In this document: in pieces, positions 35,123-46,479 of the stretch
Layout of the letters: every line of letters starts with the position of its first letter
Numbering within the stretch: the stretch's first letter is position 1
Assembly (NCBI GenBank): GCA_050084985.1
Contig: JBITNC010000001.1
Location: forward strand, 191,952,001 to 192,016,000
Direction of reading: 5' to 3'
Length of the DNA: 64,000 nt
Source of the DNA: Nageia nagi
Lineage: Eukaryota > Pinophyta
The notes under the pieces: model-generated
The model's database searches: none
What the model saw: the letters and a program-made list of their open reading frames with translations, nothing else
Told to the model about the DNA's origin: nothing
Made by a program: the position numbers and the translations under genes

Positions 35123-35930
35123 TGTAATGTACCCATTTTTATGGTATTTTCCCCATTTCACCATTGATAAATGGTAACATTAGATTAGGATTATTTTTAC
35201 TTAATTTATTAGATATTTGGCCAATTACTTGTTAGTTCCACTTGGAGAGTAATTAATTGCTCCAATTATGGAATGCTGGTCCTATTTTAGCATTTTAGGT
35301 GTTATTTATTATTTATGTAATGTTATTTAATCATGAACTAAGGCTAATTATTAATTTTAAATGCAATATTAGTCACCTAAGTTGGGATGTTACATATTAA
35401 AACCTTTATGATTGTAATATTGGCATTAATGGATCTCCTTGTATTATTGCTCCCCTTTTGAGATAGAGCTAGTTCCTAAGTGATTACATTGATCATGTGG
35501 CACCATAAAGACTCCCAAGCTTGGATGTGGTACAAATAGAGGAATGTTTAACATCACAAGACATTAAATAGCTCCCAAACTTAGTTGTTAGATCAAGGAG
35601 GATATATATACCCCCATGTTATATATTTGGGCATCCTAAGATTCCATGTCACACTCCTAGAGGCTTTCTAGCATGTGGCACTAACAACGATGTACATTGA
35701 AGGTCCCAACATTCCAATATTAGCATTTTTGGACCTTGTATGTTATTATCTCATCCCAAGGCATCCTACCTTAGACATTGGGCATTATGAGCACATAGAT
35801 CATCATTGTACACCATTGCATCATCTCAATGTAAAATTAGAAAATGAACTACCTCACCTATATAATGAGTACTTTTAGAATATATTAGATAGGATATTAT
35901 TATTATTATTATTATTATTTATTCTTACAC
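35123..35930 (+). repeat. Inverted, truncated copy of the outer-element LTR
   Basis: Begins TGTAATGTACCCATTTT and follows the reverse complement of 11,480-12,242 through 'ctaaggctaattattaattt', 'ggcatcctaagat', 'gcatgtggca' and 'tagaaaatgaactacctcac'. A TATATAA box lies at 35,859-35,865, then an (ATT)n run at 35,894-35,920. The R/U5 end is missing. Here U3 starts face the 5' LTR at 34,179, so the two LTRs are divergent. Confidence 0.8.
35859..35865 (+). promoter_or_regulatory. Probable TATA box in the inverted LTR
   Basis: TATATAA in 'cctatataatgag', aligned with CTATTTAAG (minus strand) in the 10.8-12.2-kb LTR. Confidence 0.45.
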
Positions 35931-36944
35931 TAAAATACAATAGGGATTGATCATAAGAAATAATCTCAGGCCCCTTTATATATTTTTTGAATTTTAACCA
36001 TTGATGATATGGTTGATGTTAACATGTTTGTCAAAACTACCAATAGAATTTTTATCAAGAATTTCATCAGTGCACATCACACACATCATCAGGTATTTCA
36101 TCAAAAAATCAATAAAATTTTATTACAATTTATGTCTTGCATATTGTCAATGATGTTATATATACTATTATGATTTCCATTAGAATATTATGTTTTCCAT
36201 CGCTATTATCATTAGCTATACCATTAAGAAATATAATTTCTATTTTTTTTCAAGTATAACATCAATATTGACATTAGTATTAACATCAAGAAGTTGGAAT
36301 TGAAAAAAATTGCATTTTAAAAATATTTTTTTACAATTTTTTAATGATATTTTTGAAATTTTTTATATTAAATTGAATTAATTTTTAAATTAATTAATTC
36401 ATTATTATGAATTTTAATTTATTGATTATATTTAATTGAATTAAATAAATGTAATTAAATTTATATAAATTAAATATTATTAACTTTAATAGAAGTAAAA
36501 ATTTAAAACTCAACATAATTTGTAAACACATTAAAAATATAATATATAGACATTGTAAATGTATGAAAATTCATATAAATGTATGAAAATATTTGTAATG
36601 AACATGTATAATGATCACTATCATCACTATTATCATCTAATCTAGAAATCCTCACTATGCTCACTAATCCCTACTCTACATCGATCACAATCATATCCAT
36701 GCTCATTGCCACAATGTTCTCCATCTGTCTCATCTAACCTTTGATTAGTAGGCCCTCTAGAAGAAACATGCAAATGATAATTAAATAAATGTTAGTAAAT
36801 AATCATAAACTAAAAATCATTTCATGAATATCAAATTGTAATTAACTAATTAATTAATAGCACAAAAACTATTATGAATCAAAGCTTTAATGTTATTAAT
36901 GTATATTAAAAGAAAAAATAGTATCAAATTATTTAAGTTTAATT
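35931..36944. other. No gene recognised; extremely A+T-rich
   Basis: Long stretches of TTAATTAA-like sequence (36,330-36,560); no frame or repeat unit beyond low complexity. Confidence 0.55.
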
Positions 36945-37090
36945 TTTACTAACCTATGTCAAAATTTTTGTAACCTAATAAATATAATCTCAGTCAAATT
37001 TTTAGTAACCTAATAAGTCTAACATGAATTAAAGTTTTGGTGACCTAAGTCTAACATAAGTCAAATTTTTATTGACCTAAGTAAAATTTA
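36945..37090. repeat. 33-35-bp minisatellite, about four units
   Basis: Units begin 'acctaa' and end near 'caaatttttagta' or 'caaatttttattg' (starts near 36,970, 37,008, 37,043 and 37,074). Internal 'gtctaacataagtc' is shared. A related array is at 38,850-39,020. It abuts the first telomere-like block. Confidence 0.65.
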
Positions 37091-37292
37091 AAGGTTAAGG
37101 TTAAGGGGCTTTAGGAGTTAGGTTTTAACAATTGGGGATAATAGTTAGGTTTAAGGTAAGAGATTAGGGTAAGGGGTTAAGGGTTAGGGTTAGTATTAAG
37201 GTAAGTAGTTAAGGGTTAGAATTAAGAATATTTAGGTTTATGGTTATGATTTAGGGTTTAGGGTTAAGGTTAATGTTAGTGGTAAGGGTTAG
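37091..37292 (+). repeat. Telomere-like block A, G-rich on plus strand
   Basis: Degenerate TTAGGG/TTTAGGG repeats ('gggttagggttag', 'gatttagggttta', 'gggttaaggtta'). Confidence 0.85.
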
Positions 37293-37857
37293 ATTGAATT
37301 GAAATAAAGCATATGGATTTCATTCCTCCAACAATGTGGATGATTCTTTCATGTCACATTTAAGCTAAAGCAATTATACTCATTTGGGATTAAACTCATG
37401 TACTCCTAATTCCAAGGTAAACTATTGCAAATGTGGTACATACATATATTTATACAAATGAATGATATAAATGCACTAATATATGGGGCATTATGTATTT
37501 ATACCCCCATCTCCCATTCCCATTTGCATAGATACTCACACCCACCAATCATCACTCTCCCTCAGCATTATCTTGATCATTTTCTTCTTTTATATTGGTC
37601 ACTCTCCATCACCATTATCTTCATTACTCATTCTAAAATACTAATTATTTTTCACATTACCTTCTCTTTTGGTTGTTAATAAGACTCCATAGTACATTGA
37701 AAGGGATACTAGTTTGCACACAAGTGACAAATAAATAGGAATTAGTGTTAATACTAGATGAATTTGATTCCCTAATCAAAGTGAGTCTCACTTTCAAATT
37801 TGGGCATATGTGTGATTTGTACTTTGTAATTTTATGGATAAGGTAAAGGTAGAGCAA
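37293..37857. other. Spacer between telomere-like blocks A and B
   Basis: No gene recognised. The 84-codon frame at 37,425-37,679 reads through His/Leu-rich low-complexity sequence. A direct duplication of about 24 bp ('actagagcaaaaaatagtaa') starts near 37,853. Confidence 0.55.
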
Positions 37858-38462
37858 AAAATAGTAACTAACTACTAGAGCAAAAAATAGTAACTAACTA
37901 CTAACCACTAACCATGTCTAACCCTAACCCTAACCACTACTAAACCTAACCCTAACCATTACTAACACTAACCCTAACCCTAATCACTAACTCTAACTAC
38001 TAAATTTAATCCTAACCACTATTAACCCTAATTACTAACCATATATAACCCTAACTCTAGCCTTAACCACTACTAACACTAACCCTAACCTTAACCATTA
38101 ATCCTAACTACTAACTCTAACCCTAACCATTAACCCTACCCTTAACTACTAACCATTAACCACATCTAACCCTAATCCTAGCCTTTAACACTAACCTTAA
38201 CCATTACTAACCATAAATCCAACCCTAACCACTACTAACAAAAAAAACTCTATACCTTATGCCCTAACCCTTAAACCCTTAAAACCTTAAACCCTAAACC
38301 CTAAAACCCTTAAGCCCTTGAACCATAAACTTTGAATGTTAAAACCCTAAATTCCTTAAAATCATAAAATCCTAAATCATAAAACCCTAAACCATACACC
38401 CTAATTGTAAGCCCCTAAACCCTAAAATCTTAAATACCTAAAACCTTAAACCTTTAAACCTA
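37858..38462 (-). repeat. Telomere-like block B, C-rich on plus strand
   Basis: The first half is mostly hexamer-type 'taacccta' mixed with 'ccactactaac', forming a higher-order unit of about 24 bp. The second half (38,250-38,462) is heptamer-type 'aaaccctaaaccctaaaa'. Degenerate throughout. Confidence 0.85.
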
Positions 38463-38518
38463 ATAAATCTAATCTAAATCATTTTTTACTAACCAAATAA
38501 GTTTGATCTGTGATAAAT

Positions 38519-38612
38519 TTTTAGGGTTATGGTTATGATTTAGGGGTTAGTGTTAAGGTTGTTGTTAGTGGTAAGGGTTAGGCATAAGCATTTAGGGTTA
38601 GGGTTAGTGTAC
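38519..38612 (+). repeat. Telomere-like block C, G-rich on plus strand
   Basis: 'ttagggttatggttatgatt' through 'tttagggttagggttag'; short and degenerate. Confidence 0.75.
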
Positions 38613-38849
38613 ATGTACAAATATATATTTAGATATGGAATCATGTATAATGTATTATATGATTTAAAAATTAATGATAATCATGAGCTCATATATTTTT
38701 CAATATTATTTCTACATGGGGCAATTGATAATTGAGTCAAGAGGGAATTTTATAGAATTTAGTTTTTTTTCTTGGCATGGTAGTTAATTTTATGGGTCAA
38801 AGGTTGATGGAAATAGTCTTCTAGGATTGATTTTCATTATCTTTTCAAT

Positions 38850-39020
38850 TCTTTTTTACTAACTTAAGTGATATTTTTAAGAAACTAATTTAAATTTTTA
38901 TTAACTTTAGTCTAACTCAAGTTGTAACATAAGTTTAATTTTTACTAACTTAAGCCTAACATATGTCAAATATTTACTAACCTAATTCATATTTTTAAGA
39001 AAATAATTCATATTTATATT
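38850..39020. repeat. Second copy of the 33-35-bp minisatellite
   Basis: 'tttttactaacttaag', 'cctaacatatgtcaaat' and 'actaacctaattcatat' match the array at 36,945-37,090. It lies next to telomere-like block D as the first array lies next to block A. Confidence 0.55.
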
Positions 39021-39027
39021 AGTTTAA

Positions 39028-39480
39028 GTTTAACACTAAACCTTAAAATACTTAATCCCTTAAATATAAACCCTAAATCTTAAAACCCTAAGCCCTAAAA
39101 TCATAAAACCTTAAACCCTTAAATCCTAAACCTTAAACCTTTAAAATATTGAAACCCTAAACCTTAAAACCCTTAAGAACTTAAAATATAAACCCTAAAA
39201 TCCTAAACATTATAACCCTAAACTCTAAAGCTTTAAGCCCTCAAACTTTAAACCTTATACCTTAAAACCCTAAATCTTAAATTTTTAAAATCATAAACCC
39301 TTAAACCTTAAAATCATAAACCATAAACCCTAAAAAACCTTAATCAAAATCTTAAATCCTTAAACCTTAAAACCCATATAAATTATACCCTAAAACCCTT
39401 AATCCCTTGAACCCTAACCCCATAAACCCATAAACCATAAACCCTAAACCCTTGTAAAACTATAAACCATTAATCCCTAA
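39028..39480 (-). repeat. Telomere-like block D, C-rich on plus strand
   Basis: Degenerate 'aaaccctaaa' and 'aaaccttaaa' heptamers with frequent C-to-T changes. Confidence 0.85.
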
Positions 39481-39909
39481 GTCAACATTTTTAATAATAA
39501 GTAAAATATTTAAAATCTATATTAACATTTAAAAATTAAATATAATTAATTAATTTAAATCATGTAATATTTTCCTAATTTCTTATCATTTTAGCATCCA
39601 CCTTTTCAAAAAGCTTTGCAAAACATTTTTAAAGTCCAAATTTTCTTTCCTCCTTTGTTGAAAGCTGGTCATATCTAGATAACTATAAAAAAATTTAAAA
39701 ATTAATAGATATTTAATTATATAAAGTATAAATATTAAATAATTTATTAAATTAGTATACTCATAAACATGGCATCTAACCCTTACTTTCCTACAAAAAT
39801 TGTATGATGTGTACCTATAGACTCCAAATTGTGCAAAATATGAATATACATAATAAATAAAATAATATATAATATAAGAATAATAAATATGTACACTATA
39901 TCAAATACA

Positions 39910-39966
<57 letters not shown>

Positions 39967-40559
39967 GCATGCACCTAATATGAAGTGTATATACAATCCT
40001 TAAAAGCAAATAGCAATGAATATCTGAAGGATTGGGATCAAATTCATGGTGAGTTCATAGTGGATCTTCATGTGCATGAATTAATAGCTCAAACACTAAA
40101 ATATGGAACCCTTAATCTAAAATATGCACACTATTGATGGATTTAGAGAAGCATGCCATTAATAGTGTTAAATATGATGAATTATGAAGTGCACCAAACA
40201 TAGAAAGTTTCACATCTCATAGTATAATAATTTCTCATAATATATGGAATCGAGAGACATTGTTACTTAATTAAGATAGGGAAATACAACCACCTATCAG
40301 ATATCTTGCCATATTAAAGAGTTTTGATCTATGGAGATCAACCTATTCCACTCACGTATATAGCCTACAAGGATATAGAATGGAGTGAAGACCAACCTCT
40401 AGCAATAATATAAACTTTGTTATATGTAATATACTTTAAAATATAAATCATGATAAATGATATAACATTTAATATAACACATTGTAATATCAACTTTATC
40501 ATTTAGTAAGTCATGTAATATGATAAATTAATATAAGTCATTTAGAAAGTCTAAATATG
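39481..40559. other. No gene recognised; includes a (TA)n microsatellite
   Basis: A (TA)n run of about 23 units lies at 39,915-39,961; the Ile/Tyr-repeat frame over it is an artefact. The remainder is A+T-rich without recognised content. Confidence 0.6.
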
Positions 40560-41600
40560 ATTAATTAAATAAATAATAAATTATTTTTAGGCATCTATAG
40601 TACCCATAGACAAAAATATGAAAAATCCATGTGTCTACAAAGCTTTTTGCTTCTATGATGATTCTTGTGTGGCTACATGATGCTCCTCAATTGCATTAAC
40701 TTTTGTCATTAATTATTTCCACACTTTCAGATCATAGTTAGCCTTTCTATCATAATGGGTACATTCTACTAGATCAAGACACTTTATGATGCACCTATAT
40801 TGGTATCTCTTCCAATTTAGGGTCCCTACTACCATGTGTAGTGCAAATTTTGCTTTAAACCCATCTCCAAAATCATTTTTGAGAGAACTTATAAATTTTG
40901 CTTTACCTGCAAAATACATAATAATAAAAATTAATTTTTAATTTTTTAGAAAATAAGATTTTTACATGTGTACTAATTTTTTTTCAAAATATTATTAATA
41001 ATAATATAATAAAATGTACTGCTTTCATCTTGTGATTTCCAATCAAGATGTAAGATCTTTGCAAAAATATTGAGTGCATAATTCCCTAGATGTTCATTAA
41101 AAACTTTCCTTGTAAAAATATGTGAAAATATTAGTAAATTATTATATTACAAATATATATTCAAATTTATTGATTTTCAAACATAAATGTATTGATTTTA
41201 TGTACCTATTGCATCCCCAATTACTTCACCATCAAGTTTCACTCTTATCTCAACTCTAAGTGAACCAATCGATGTGAGGAATGTATGGGGATCTTGATTT
41301 GCTAACTTTGTAGTTTCAATACTCATGTCACCTTTGCCAAATTTATAATTAATCATTAAGAAAAATGAATAAAAAATTAAAAAATAATAATATTTAAAGC
41401 ATTTTTAAAAATTTAAATTATGAAAAAAAATTACCATGTGGAGTGGTTGGAGGTAATGATGAGCTGGTATGTTAGTTGCAACTAGCTGCACGAGAGGTAC
41501 CAATACCTTGCACCCTATCCATTTATTTTTTTGTTAGTATTTTAGTATTCATTTTCAACACTTGTGTAAGTGTTACCATATGTAAAAATAAATAAATAAA
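40560..41600 (-). pseudogene. Possible DNA-transposon ORF relic (CACTA Transposase_24-like)
   Basis: Minus-strand fragments: about 41,215-41,345 GDMSIETTKLANQDPHTFLT, then RVEIRVKLDGEVIGDAI; about 41,030-41,115 KVFNEHLGNYALNIFAKILH; 40,919-40,713 KNDFGDGFKAKFALHMVVGT with WKRYQYRCIIKCLDLVECTH. The order (conserved I-G-D/E motif, then an F-x-x-H helix, then a W-K-R-Y segment) is reminiscent of the second ORF of plant CACTA elements, but I cannot assign it firmly. Intron-like A+T gaps separate the pieces. No terminal inverted repeats found. Confidence 0.3.
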
Positions 41601-42204
41601 AAATTTTATTTATCTTACAAAATAAGTAACATTAAAGAAAATATATTGATAATAAAATAGTACATACTAATATTTATGAATATTTTTCATCAATTACAAG
41701 TTTTATTGATGTTTTTTTTCTTTTTTACAGATCCTCTCTTCATCCTCATTGAACCTCCTCATATCACCCCCTTTATTACTCATGATAATATCTAAATAAA
41801 TAAAAAAAATAACTCAATAATAAACATATAATAAATAATACCTTTTAAAAATATTAAAATCATTAATTTAAAACAAAAATAATCTCTACAAGTCTTTAAA
41901 AATCTATTTAAAAATATTAAGATATATTTAAAAACCTAAAAATAGTAAGATCATTAACATGTAAAAATTTAGGTTAGGGGAAAGAGGGGTCAAAAATTTA
42001 GGTACCTTATGAAAGCATTCCTAACAAAAAGTTTTGTCTAGAGTACCATCAACCAAAACATCAAATGTGAAAATAAAAAATAATATATTTATAAATATTT
42101 TAAATAAATTAATTAAATAAACCAAATTTAAATGTATAAATAATTTAAATAAATTATATATATATATATATATATAATTTAAAGAAATAATTTAAATTTA
42201 CAAG
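41601..42204. other. No gene recognised; includes (TA)n at 42,154-42,177
   Basis: A+T-rich sequence with a short (TA)n run; no frame or element end supported. Confidence 0.55.
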
Positions 42205-43095
42205 GTTTGGAATTAGAGGCTAAGGTTTAAGGTTTAGGGTTTGTGGGTTAGGGTTTTGTGTTATTGGTTACAATTAAAGCTAAGGGTTAGGGGTAAGGGT
42301 TTAAGGGCTTGGGGTTATAGAGGTTTAAAGGGTTATGAATTTAGGGTAAGGATTAGGGTAATTTAGTTGTTAGGGTTAAGTGTTAATGGTTAATGTTAGT
42401 GGGAGTTAGGAGTAGGTGTTAATGGTTAGGGTTAGGGTAACCTTAAAAGTAATAGTTTAAGTGTTTGGGGATAAGGGATAGGGTTTAGGATTCAAGTTGG
42501 TGTTTATGGGTTATGATTTGGTGTTATTAGTTATGATTAAAGTAGAGGGTTAGGGGTTAAGATTAGGGTTAGTATTAAGGGCTAAGCGGTTTAGGGTTAA
42601 GGAGGTTTAAAGGATTAGGGGATAGTGCTTAGGATAATTTATTAGTTAGGGTTAGGTGTTAATTGTTAATGTTAGTGGGAGTTAGGGTTATGTGTTAATG
42701 GTTAGGGATAGGGTTAAAGGTAAGGTTTTAATGGTTTAAGGATAAGGGATAGGGTTTAGGGTTTGGGGTTAAGGGTAATAATTTATTATTTTGGGGTTAG
42801 GAGTCAAGTTATGGTTTGTGGGTTAGGAATTGGTGTTATTGGTTATGATTAAAGTTAAGGATCAATAGTTAAGATTATGGTTAGTGGTAAAGGTTAATGG
42901 GTTTGAGGTTAAGGAGGTTTAAAGGGTTAGGGGCTAGTAGTTAGGGTTAGGTTTTAATGATTAATAGTAATTGGAGTTAGGGTTAAGTGTTAATGGTTAG
43001 GGTTAGGGTTAGGGATAGGGTTAAGGCTAAGGGTTTGGGTTTAAGGGCTAGGGTTTAGGGTATGGGGTTAAGAGTAATAGTTTGAGGTTTTGGGG
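42205..43095 (+). repeat. Telomere-like block E, G-rich on plus strand
   Basis: About 0.9 kb of degenerate TTTAGGG/TTAGGG repeats. A larger period of about 250-300 bp is visible: 'ggtttaaagggttag', then 'gttagggttaggtgttaatg', then 'gttagtgggagttag', then 'gggatagggtttaggg' recurs near 42,325, 42,605 and 42,915. Confidence 0.85.
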
Positions 43096-44005
43096 TTAAT
43101 ATGTTAATGGTAATGTTAATATAATTAGAATGTAAATATTGTTATATTAATGCTATGATAATGTTAAAATGCAATGTTATTGTTATGTTCATGTTAATGC
43201 AATATTATTAATATGATAATGTTAATGTAATATTAATAATATGATAATGTTAATATAAATGATATTTTAATGATAATATCATGTGAATGATAATTAATAC
43301 TATGTTAATATTAAGTATATATTAATGTTATGTCAATGTTAATGCAATGAGATATTAATTATAATCTTATTACAATATTAATATTATTGCAATATTAATA
43401 CAATATTAGTATTATTATAATGTAATGTGAATGTGAAAATTATGTTATATTCATGTTATTCTAATGGTAATGTTAATCCTATTACAATGTTAATGCAATG
43501 TTAAAGCTACAATGAATTCTTTGTAAATGCTATGTTAGTGTTAATGTTATATTAACATTATGTTAATGTTAATGGTATGTTAATGCTATATCAATGCTAA
43601 TGCAATGTGATGTTAATATTATGTTCATGTTATATTAATAATTAATTTAATTCTATTAAAATGTTAATACAATATCAAAGCTATGTGAATGCTTTGTTAA
43701 TGCTATATTCATGTTAATGGTATATTAATGCTATGTCAATGTTAATGGAATTTGATGTTAATATTATTTTTATGTTATTTTAATTATAATGTTAATCTTA
43801 TTACAATGTTAATACAACATCAAAGCTATGTGAATGCTCTATTAATGCTATGTTAATGTTATGATTATATTTTTTAATAATAATATTAATCTTGTTGCAA
43901 TATTAATGTTATTTTAATGGTAATGTTAATCCTATTAAATGTTAAAAAAATGTTAAAGCTATGTGAATGCTACCTTATTGCTATGTTAATGTTAGTGAAA
44001 TGTTA
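43096..44005. repeat. Degenerate ATGTTA-type satellite (~0.9 kb)
   Basis: Dense repeats of 'atgttaatg', 'aatgctatgt' and 'aatgcaatgt', with longer recurring phrases such as 'aagctatgtgaatgct' (about 43,678, 43,825 and 43,957) and 'cctattacaatgttaatgca'-like text about every 150-200 bp. It lies between telomere-like blocks E and G. Confidence 0.8.
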
Positions 44006-44749
44006 ATATAGGCATTTTATTTCCTATATGCATATGCATGATGCTTTTAAAATGAACATTAATGAGTTGAAGGTGATGATCAACCATTAATTCTAATTTT
44101 CTTGAGTTTTCACTACCATAGTTATCAAGCCATAGAGCGAGATACATTTAGATTTGATCACCAAGGTATTCTTCCCTTAGGATAAGATTCATTGCTTTCT
44201 AGAGAATGATTATAAAAAGGGGAGATGAAAGTTGTTTTAGGTGACACCAATGGACTAGTTGATCCATTGGCTACATAATTGAGGGTTGATACTCTTGGAA
44301 AGTCATTAATTACTCACTTGATGATAGTTCTTATGTCCCATTGCACTTTGGGGATACATTTATTCATCATATTGATACTTATCCCTAAAAAGCCTTTTTT
44401 CCACCATATTAAGTCTAGATCCCATGTCTATTAGATAAGGGTTAGATTATCAATAGTTGAGATAGAATTATAATAACCACTTCCAATATATTGTTATGTT
44501 ACTTGTTATTAAAATATGATAAACCTAGCTTATAGTTTTACAAACCTTTCTTATTTTAACACCTGACTAGTATACATTCTAGAAAAAATAAAAACTTTAA
44601 AAATTTCTTCACACCACTGATATTAATAATATTTAATCAATTTATTAAATTATAAAAAATGATAACCATATCATATTTTATGATAAAGTAATTAGGCATA
44701 TAGATTACTTGATATGCATTTTTAAAGTTGTAAAAAATATAACCATGTA
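44006..44749. other. No gene recognised between satellite and block G
   Basis: The plus strand at about 44,150-44,300 gives a short readable stretch (KGEMKVVLGDTNGLVDPLAT) with stops on either side. It does not match a family I know. Confidence 0.45.
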
Positions 44750-46290
44750 AACTCTTAACCCTAAACCCTAAATATTAAATCTTAAATATATAACCCAAAA
44801 TCCTAAATATTTAATCCTAAACCCTATATATTGAACCTTAAATCCTAAATCTTATACCCTAAACCTTAAATCCCAAATCTAAAACTCTAAACCATATACA
44901 CTAAAAATAAACCTTAATACCTTAAACCTTAAACCTATATCTTGAACCTTAAATCTTAAATATTCAACCCTAAACATTAAACATTAAACACTAAATCATA
45001 AATTGTAAACTCTAAACCCTAAATCCTAAACTATAAACCATATAACCTAAACCTTAATTATTAAACCCTAGACCTTATCCTTTACATAGTATACATTATA
45101 CCCTATACCCTAAAATATAAACCTTAAACCTTAAACCTTAAATCTCTAACCCTAAATATTAAATATTAAATCTTGTATCCTATACCCTAAACCCTAAATC
45201 TATATCTTGAATCCTAAACTACAAACCTTAAATCTTTAACCCTAAACATTAAATATTAAACCCTAAACCTTAAATCTTTAACCCTAAACTAAAAATTATA
45301 TACTCTATATCTTAAATCTTTAACCCTAAACATTAAATATTAAACCTTAAACCATAAACCCTAGATTCTTATACCTTATATATTATACCTTATAACATAT
45401 ACCCTAAACCCTAAACTCTAAACCTATATCTTGAACCCCAAAATTTAAATATTTAACCCTAAATATTAAATATTATACCCCTTTATTTAACCCTAAATCC
45501 TAAACCATAAATCATATATCTTAAACCATAAATATTAAACCTTAAATCCAAAACCCTATACCCTGAACACTAAATATTAAAACCTATATCTAATGCCTTA
45601 TATCTTAAATCCTATACCATAAATACTAAATATTAAACCATAGATCTTATACCTTATACCTTAAACCTATGTATTGAACCCTAAACTTTAAACACTAAAT
45701 ACTTAACCCTAAATATCAAATATTAAATACTATACCCTATACCTTAAACCCTAATTATTAAAACCTATACCTTATACCTTATACCCTATACCCTAAACCC
45801 TAAATTCTAAACCCTAAACCTATATCTTAAACCCTATACCTTAAATATTTAACCCTAAACATTAAACATTATACCACCTTATTCAAACCTAAATCCTAAA
45901 TCACAAATTTAAAACCATGAATCCTAAACCATAAATCATATACCCTAGACCCTAAACATTAAACCTTAATCCCTAAACCCTAAATCATATACCCTAAACT
46001 CTAAATATTAAACCCTAGACCTTATACCCAACACCCTAAATCTTAAACCTATATCTTGAACCCTAAACCCTAAAGTTTTACGCCTAAATATCAAATATTA
46101 AATATTAAACCCTATACCTTAAACCCTAAATCCTAAATCTTGATTTGTAAACCCTAAACCCTAAATATTTAACCTTAAACATTAAACATTATACCTTATA
46201 CCCTAAAACCTAAACCCTAAATCATAAATTCTAAACCTTTAACCCTAAACATTATATCTTAAACCCTAATACCAATAAACCCTAAAATAT
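44750..46290 (-). repeat. Telomere-like block G, C-rich on plus strand
   Basis: About 1.5 kb of degenerate 'accctaaa' heptamers, the largest block. A higher-order pattern recurs: 'taaacctatatcttgaaccc', 'ttaaccctaaacattaaa' and 'accttataccctata' roughly every 150-250 bp. Confidence 0.88.
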
Positions 46291-46479
46291 TATGCCCATA
46301 AGTCATCATTTCTATTTCTAATTAAACATTTTTAATAGTATCTCAACATTTTTAAATAATAAAATGTACTAACAATTATTCCTAAATTGATATAATTATA
46401 AACAAGACAAGTGACTTCATTGCATCAATATCATAATTGAATTTTATCATTATGTTGATTCATACAAGGAGTTAATTAC

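Noticed and set aside
36945-37090. CRISPR-like array
   Set aside because: Units are degenerate and directly adjacent, without constant repeats and unique spacers; the context is plant nuclear DNA.
39783-39974. 63-codon minus-strand ORF rich in Ile/Tyr
   Set aside because: It is the translation of a (TA)n microsatellite and has no protein features.
37091-46290. True chromosome end
   Set aside because: Repeats are degenerate, in both orientations and followed by 18 kb of further sequence, so they are interstitial.
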